Assembly: GCA_029935255.1 (NCBI GenBank)
Contig: JAOZKS010000117.1
Span: 1 to 7,624, forward strand
Direction of reading: 5' to 3'
Length of the DNA stretch: 7,624 bases
From: Pontiella sp.
Lineage (GTDB): Bacteria; Verrucomicrobiota; Kiritimatiellia; Kiritimatiellales; Pontiellaceae
The position numbers were made by a program, and so were the translations under genes. Below, piece after piece: positions 5,091 to 7,624 of this stretch; within the stretch, counting starts at the first letter, position 1, and each line of letters begins with the position of its first letter. The notes under the pieces were generated by a model. The model worked only from the letters and a program-made list of their open reading frames with translations. It searched no databases and was not told where the DNA came from.

Positions 5091-7624
5091 TTACCCCTCC
5101 ACAATCAAAGTTCCAAACACAACCGGTCGCGCGTGGATACCGGCGGCTGATGCGGCGGTTTCGAGTTCGGTTAGTTTCCGTTCGTAGTCCGCTTGAATAT
5201 TGTTCAGTTGCGCCTGTTTCATCTTTCGGATTTTTTCGTTAGTGGCATTTTCAACCTGATCGCTAATTATATTGCAGCGCCCGGCGTGACTGGTTTCGAG
5301 GCTTTCTTTCCGGAAGCGCACCATCTCTTCGGTTTTAGACAGATGGGCGGCTTTTTCGCTTTCCCACAGTCCGTGGTGAACCCGGTCGAGAGCATCCTTG
5401 AACGCTTCCGAGATTAGGTGATCGGATGGGTCGATGGCTGCACCGGCTTCGAGATGGTCAAAGAAGTTTTGTCGCACAGCCTCGTTGGCGCAAACCGGAA
5501 CCAGCTTTAGTTCAGGGCGAAGGCCTTTGAGCTCCCATGCATAGATGGCAAAGGAATAGTGCCCCGGCTCCAAGTCGGCTTCTTGAATCCGGAAAGCGGT
5601 GTAGACCGGCTCGACAACATCGAGGCATTGCGCGGCCTGCAAGACCAACGGATGCAAGGGCATGATAAACAACGCATCGCGGTGGTCGGCGGCACAGGCG
5701 GAATCGAAGGTGATCGCGCAATGGGGCTCATCGCCTTTCAACCATTTATCCCAGTTTCGGAACATCAGGGATTTTGATTTTTCCAATCCTTGGAAATCCG
5801 CCCGCAGTTTCACACGCGCCTCTTTGGAGAGCCGCAACGATTTGAGTGGTTTGTCGCCGAGGATATATTCCGCCTTCCCAAGCCGCTGGTTGAGGTATTG
5901 CGAAACAAAGCGCTGGATGGAGGCCATCGTTAGCCAATAGCTTTCCGAATCCCGGACCTCACTAGCGGGAACCTGCAACCCAAACAACTCGTGCGCTTTT
6001 TCCTCGAGCTTTTCCTGTTCCTGGATTTCCCGAATTTCATTATCGGCCAATTGCTCCAACTTTTCCTGCCGCTGAGATTCGGTGAGTGCAAGGTTTTCGG
6101 CAATGTCGCGGATTTCGCGGGTGATGTCGCCGAGGATTTCCTCGCACTCGCCGATGCTGGACTCGAAAATTCCGATGCGCAGCAGACAGCGTTCGTAGAT
6201 ATCGGCATCGACGGTTCCGAGCGTAATCATATTGTAGATAGCAACGGCTTCGCTTTTCTGGCCACGCCGGTCTATACGTCCAATCCGTTGTTCAATCCGC
6301 ATGGGGTTCCATGGAAGGTCGTAGTTGATCATCATATCGCAAAACTGATAGTCGAGCCCTTCGCATCCGACTTCTGAAAAGAGCATGACATCGATGGCAT
6401 CGGAATCTTCTTTCGGCAACTCGAACCGCCCTCTCAAAATCAACCGCTCTTCATCTTTCACGTTACCATGAACCAGACCGATCCGGATTCCACCCGACCG
6501 CAGTTTCTTTTCGAGATAGGCCAGCGTATGCCGAAAGGTGCTAAACACCATCGCCTTATTATTCGGAAGCTCACCCTTCTCCTGCACAATACGAAGCAAC
6601 GCATCATACTTAGGATCTTCCGGCAGCAAAGCTTCCGCCTGCGCCACAATTTCGAGGGCTTCGTTTTCCAAGGATTGGAAAAACTCCGAAGGTTTGATCT
6701 CCTCGCCAAAAACCTCTATCGATTCAAGGTCTGTTAGGCGGCGTTGCAGAATATCGGAAATCAATGGAGCCAATCCAAACACACAGCTTGCCGCTTGACG
6801 CCGAATGGTGGTCATCATGAATTTAACGTTTTGCATGCCATGCACCGCCGCCAACGCTTTTGCCTGAAACTCCAACAAATCATCATGCAATTGTTTTTGT
6901 GGGGCGGTAAAGGGAATGGATACCGTTTCCGGCTTCCGAATGCAGAACGCGCCAATGTCGCGGCGACGGGTTCGATTGATGAGTCGCGAAAAACTATGGA
7001 AGCTCTCCATCTGCGGAATAAGTCCCACCCGCCCCTCGCGATCAAGCGAAGAATCTTCCAACCGTTGGAGAACCTCCTTGAAAGCCGGATTCTCTTTTAG
7101 GAGCGATCTGCCCCAAGCCGTTCTTTCAGCCTGACGCAATGCATCTCCAGCCACGCCCTGCCATCCGTCGCCTCCAGCACGCGCCAAGTTGACCGCCGTA
7201 TTAATGAAAGAATTCGGCGCGGCCATATGCTCAAAAGTTTCCTCATCAATCACCAAGTCAGGACGAAGCAAGTTCAAGAGCGTAAATAGATCGCGGTTAC
7301 CCATCTGCACCGGCGTAGCCGTCAGGAAGACCACCGCTTCAGCATGTTCACAGAAAAATGACACCGCTTGGTGCGCATACGTATTGGAATTGCGAACATG
7401 GTGTGCTTCGTCAACAATCACCAAATCAAACTTGGGTGGCGGATCGAGATCCAGCAACCCCAGTTTAGACCTGCGCCCTTCTTTGTTCCCGTGAAGCAGG
7501 GCTTCATCCTGTAGCAGCGAATAAGGAATAATGGCTTTTGCATGGTTGTCCGGCCATTCCCCTTCCAAGTCGGTTTCATGAATGCAATAACGAAGCCCCT
7601 TTCCATCCAGCGATGAAAACTGCT
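5091..7624 (-). CDS. SNF2-family (HepA/RapA-like) helicase, N-terminus beyond the window
   Basis: The reading frame is open to the right edge; at least 18 further in-frame codons (ending ...GLRYCIHETDL) precede the TTG at 7568, so that TTG is internal. The Walker A motif is therefore outside the window. Numbering from 7568, motif II is D53-E-A-H (7401-7412) in FDLVIVDEAHHVRN, motif III is TATPVQ (83-88), and the second RecA-like lobe runs from about KAMVFSTFRHTLAYLEKKL through MLFSEVGCEGLDYQFCD to the arginine-finger motif QRIGRIDRRGQ (6258-6290). A long C-terminal region follows, with charged coiled-coil-like stretches (EKLEQLADNEIREIQEQEKLEEKAHE) and an ending with MKQAQLNNIQ...HARPVVFGTLIVEG. 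Known relatives are ATP-driven dsDNA translocases, some in phage-defence loci such as DISARM. Its last codons carry the ribosome binding site of the nuclease gene 4 nt downstream. Probably the first or second gene of the operon. Confidence 0.92.
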   Translation of the reverse strand, partial: QFSSLDGKGLRYCIHETDLEGEWPDNHAKAIIPYSLLQDEALLHGNKEGRRSKLGLLDLDPPPKFDLVIVDEAHHVRNSNTYAHQAVSFFCEHAEAVVFLTATPVQMGNRDLFTLLNLLRPDLVIDEETFEHMAAPNSFINTAVNLARAGGDGWQGVAGDALRQAERTAWGRSLLKENPAFKEVLQRLEDSSLDREGRVGLIPQMESFHSFSRLINRTRRRDIGAFCIRKPETVSIPFTAPQKQLHDDLLEFQAKALAAVHGMQNVKFMMTTIRRQAASCVFGLAPLISDILQRRLTDLESIEVFGEEIKPSEFFQSLENEALEIVAQAEALLPEDPKYDALLRIVQEKGELPNNKAMVFSTFRHTLAYLEKKLRSGGIRIGLVHGNVKDEERLILRGRFELPKEDSDAIDVMLFSEVGCEGLDYQFCDMMINYDLPWNPMRIEQRIGRIDRRGQKSEAVAIYNMITLGTVDADIYERCLLRIGIFESSIGECEEILGDITREIRDIAENLALTESQRQEKLEQLADNEIREIQEQEKLEEKAHELFGLQVPASEVRDSESYWLTMASIQRFVSQYLNQRLGKAEYILGDKPLKSLRLSKEARVKLRADFQGLEKSKSLMFRNWDKWLKGDEPHCAITFDSACAADHRDALFIMPLHPLVLQAAQCLDVVEPVYTAFRIQEADLEPGHYSFAIYAWELKGLRPELKLVPVCANEAVRQNFFDHLEAGAAIDPSDHLISEAFKDALDRVHHGLWESEKAAHLSKTEEMVRFRKESLETSHAGRCNIISDQVENATNEKIRKMKQAQLNNIQADYERKLTELETAASAAGIHARPVVFGTLIVEG
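5096..5100 (-). promoter_or_regulatory. Ribosome binding site of the nuclease gene
   Basis: GGAGG on the minus strand overlaps the last codons of the helicase gene (Val-Glu-Gly-stop) and stands 9 nt before ATG 5086, favouring this start for the DUF1016 gene. Confidence 0.6.
5096..5222. repeat. Direct-repeat copy: 3' end of the helicase gene, repeated at 3860-3986
   Basis: This 127-bp stretch matches 3860-3986 in the same orientation with about 21 mismatches and no gap by hand count. The left boundary of similarity lies close to the shared ATG (AAAGATGAAACAGGCGCA versus AACGATGAAACAGGCGCA). The repeats flank exactly the nuclease gene. Confidence 0.85.

Noticed and set aside
5087..5104. TTG at 5104 as start of the nuclease gene
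   Set aside because: It lies within the helicase gene and upstream of the GGAGG; ATG 5086 has correct spacing and begins where family members usually begin.
7566..7568. TTG at 7568 as start of the helicase
   Set aside because: The frame continues open to the window edge, and the protein would lack the Walker A half of the first RecA-like domain. It is an internal Leu codon.
5091..7624. Identification of the locus as DISARM
   Set aside because: DISARM also has a SNF2 helicase (DrmD), but the DUF1998 protein DrmB, DrmA helicase and methyltransferase are not visible here, and the sacsin-like ATPase and DUF1016 nuclease are not its core parts.

Overview
The window is bacterial and compact. Every gene that can be supported lies on the minus strand, so the operon reads from right to left. 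No rRNA, tRNA or essential core gene is present, so the organism cannot be identified firmly. Paired-palindrome repeats of the kind seen here occur in high copy in some bacterial genomes; a PVC-group (Kiritimatiellota-like) or other Gram-negative environmental host is only a guess. The content looks like an accessory or defence-island region.

Layout from the right edge (transcription order): (1) 7624-5091, a SNF2-type helicase missing its N-terminus at the window edge, with DEAH, TATP and QRIGRIDRRGQ motifs visible. (2) 5086-3983, a DUF1016/YhcG-type PD-(D/E)XK nuclease that starts 4 nt after the helicase stop and carries a paired palindrome inside its reading frame. (3) 3986-3852, a 44-codon ORF that is a diverged second copy of the helicase C-terminus, joined by ATGA overlaps to the genes on both sides. 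(4) 3855-700, a 1051-aa sacsin-like GHKL ATPase with a C-terminal paired CxxC module. (5) 690-484, a 68-codon ORF starting like a PIN domain and probably truncated. (6) 490-423, a 68-bp paired-palindrome element whose first hairpin in the operon transcript has a T-tract and looks like the operon terminator. (7) 383-1, the N-terminal 127 codons of a Bro-N (phage antirepressor/DinD-like) protein with its own ribosome binding site, running off the left edge.

The helicase, nuclease and large GHKL ATPase are tightly coupled, which suggests one DNA-targeting machine: a translocase, a nuclease and an ATP-driven conformational switch. SNF2 helicases and sacsin-like ATPases co-occur in phage-defence loci, often with a methyltransferase, which could lie beyond the right edge. 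The strongest structural signal is the duplicated helicase tail flanking the nuclease gene. It implies that the nuclease is a later cassette placed between helicase and ATPase, with the helicase tail (which contains the downstream gene's Shine-Dalgarno sequence) duplicated so that coupled translation was kept on both sides.
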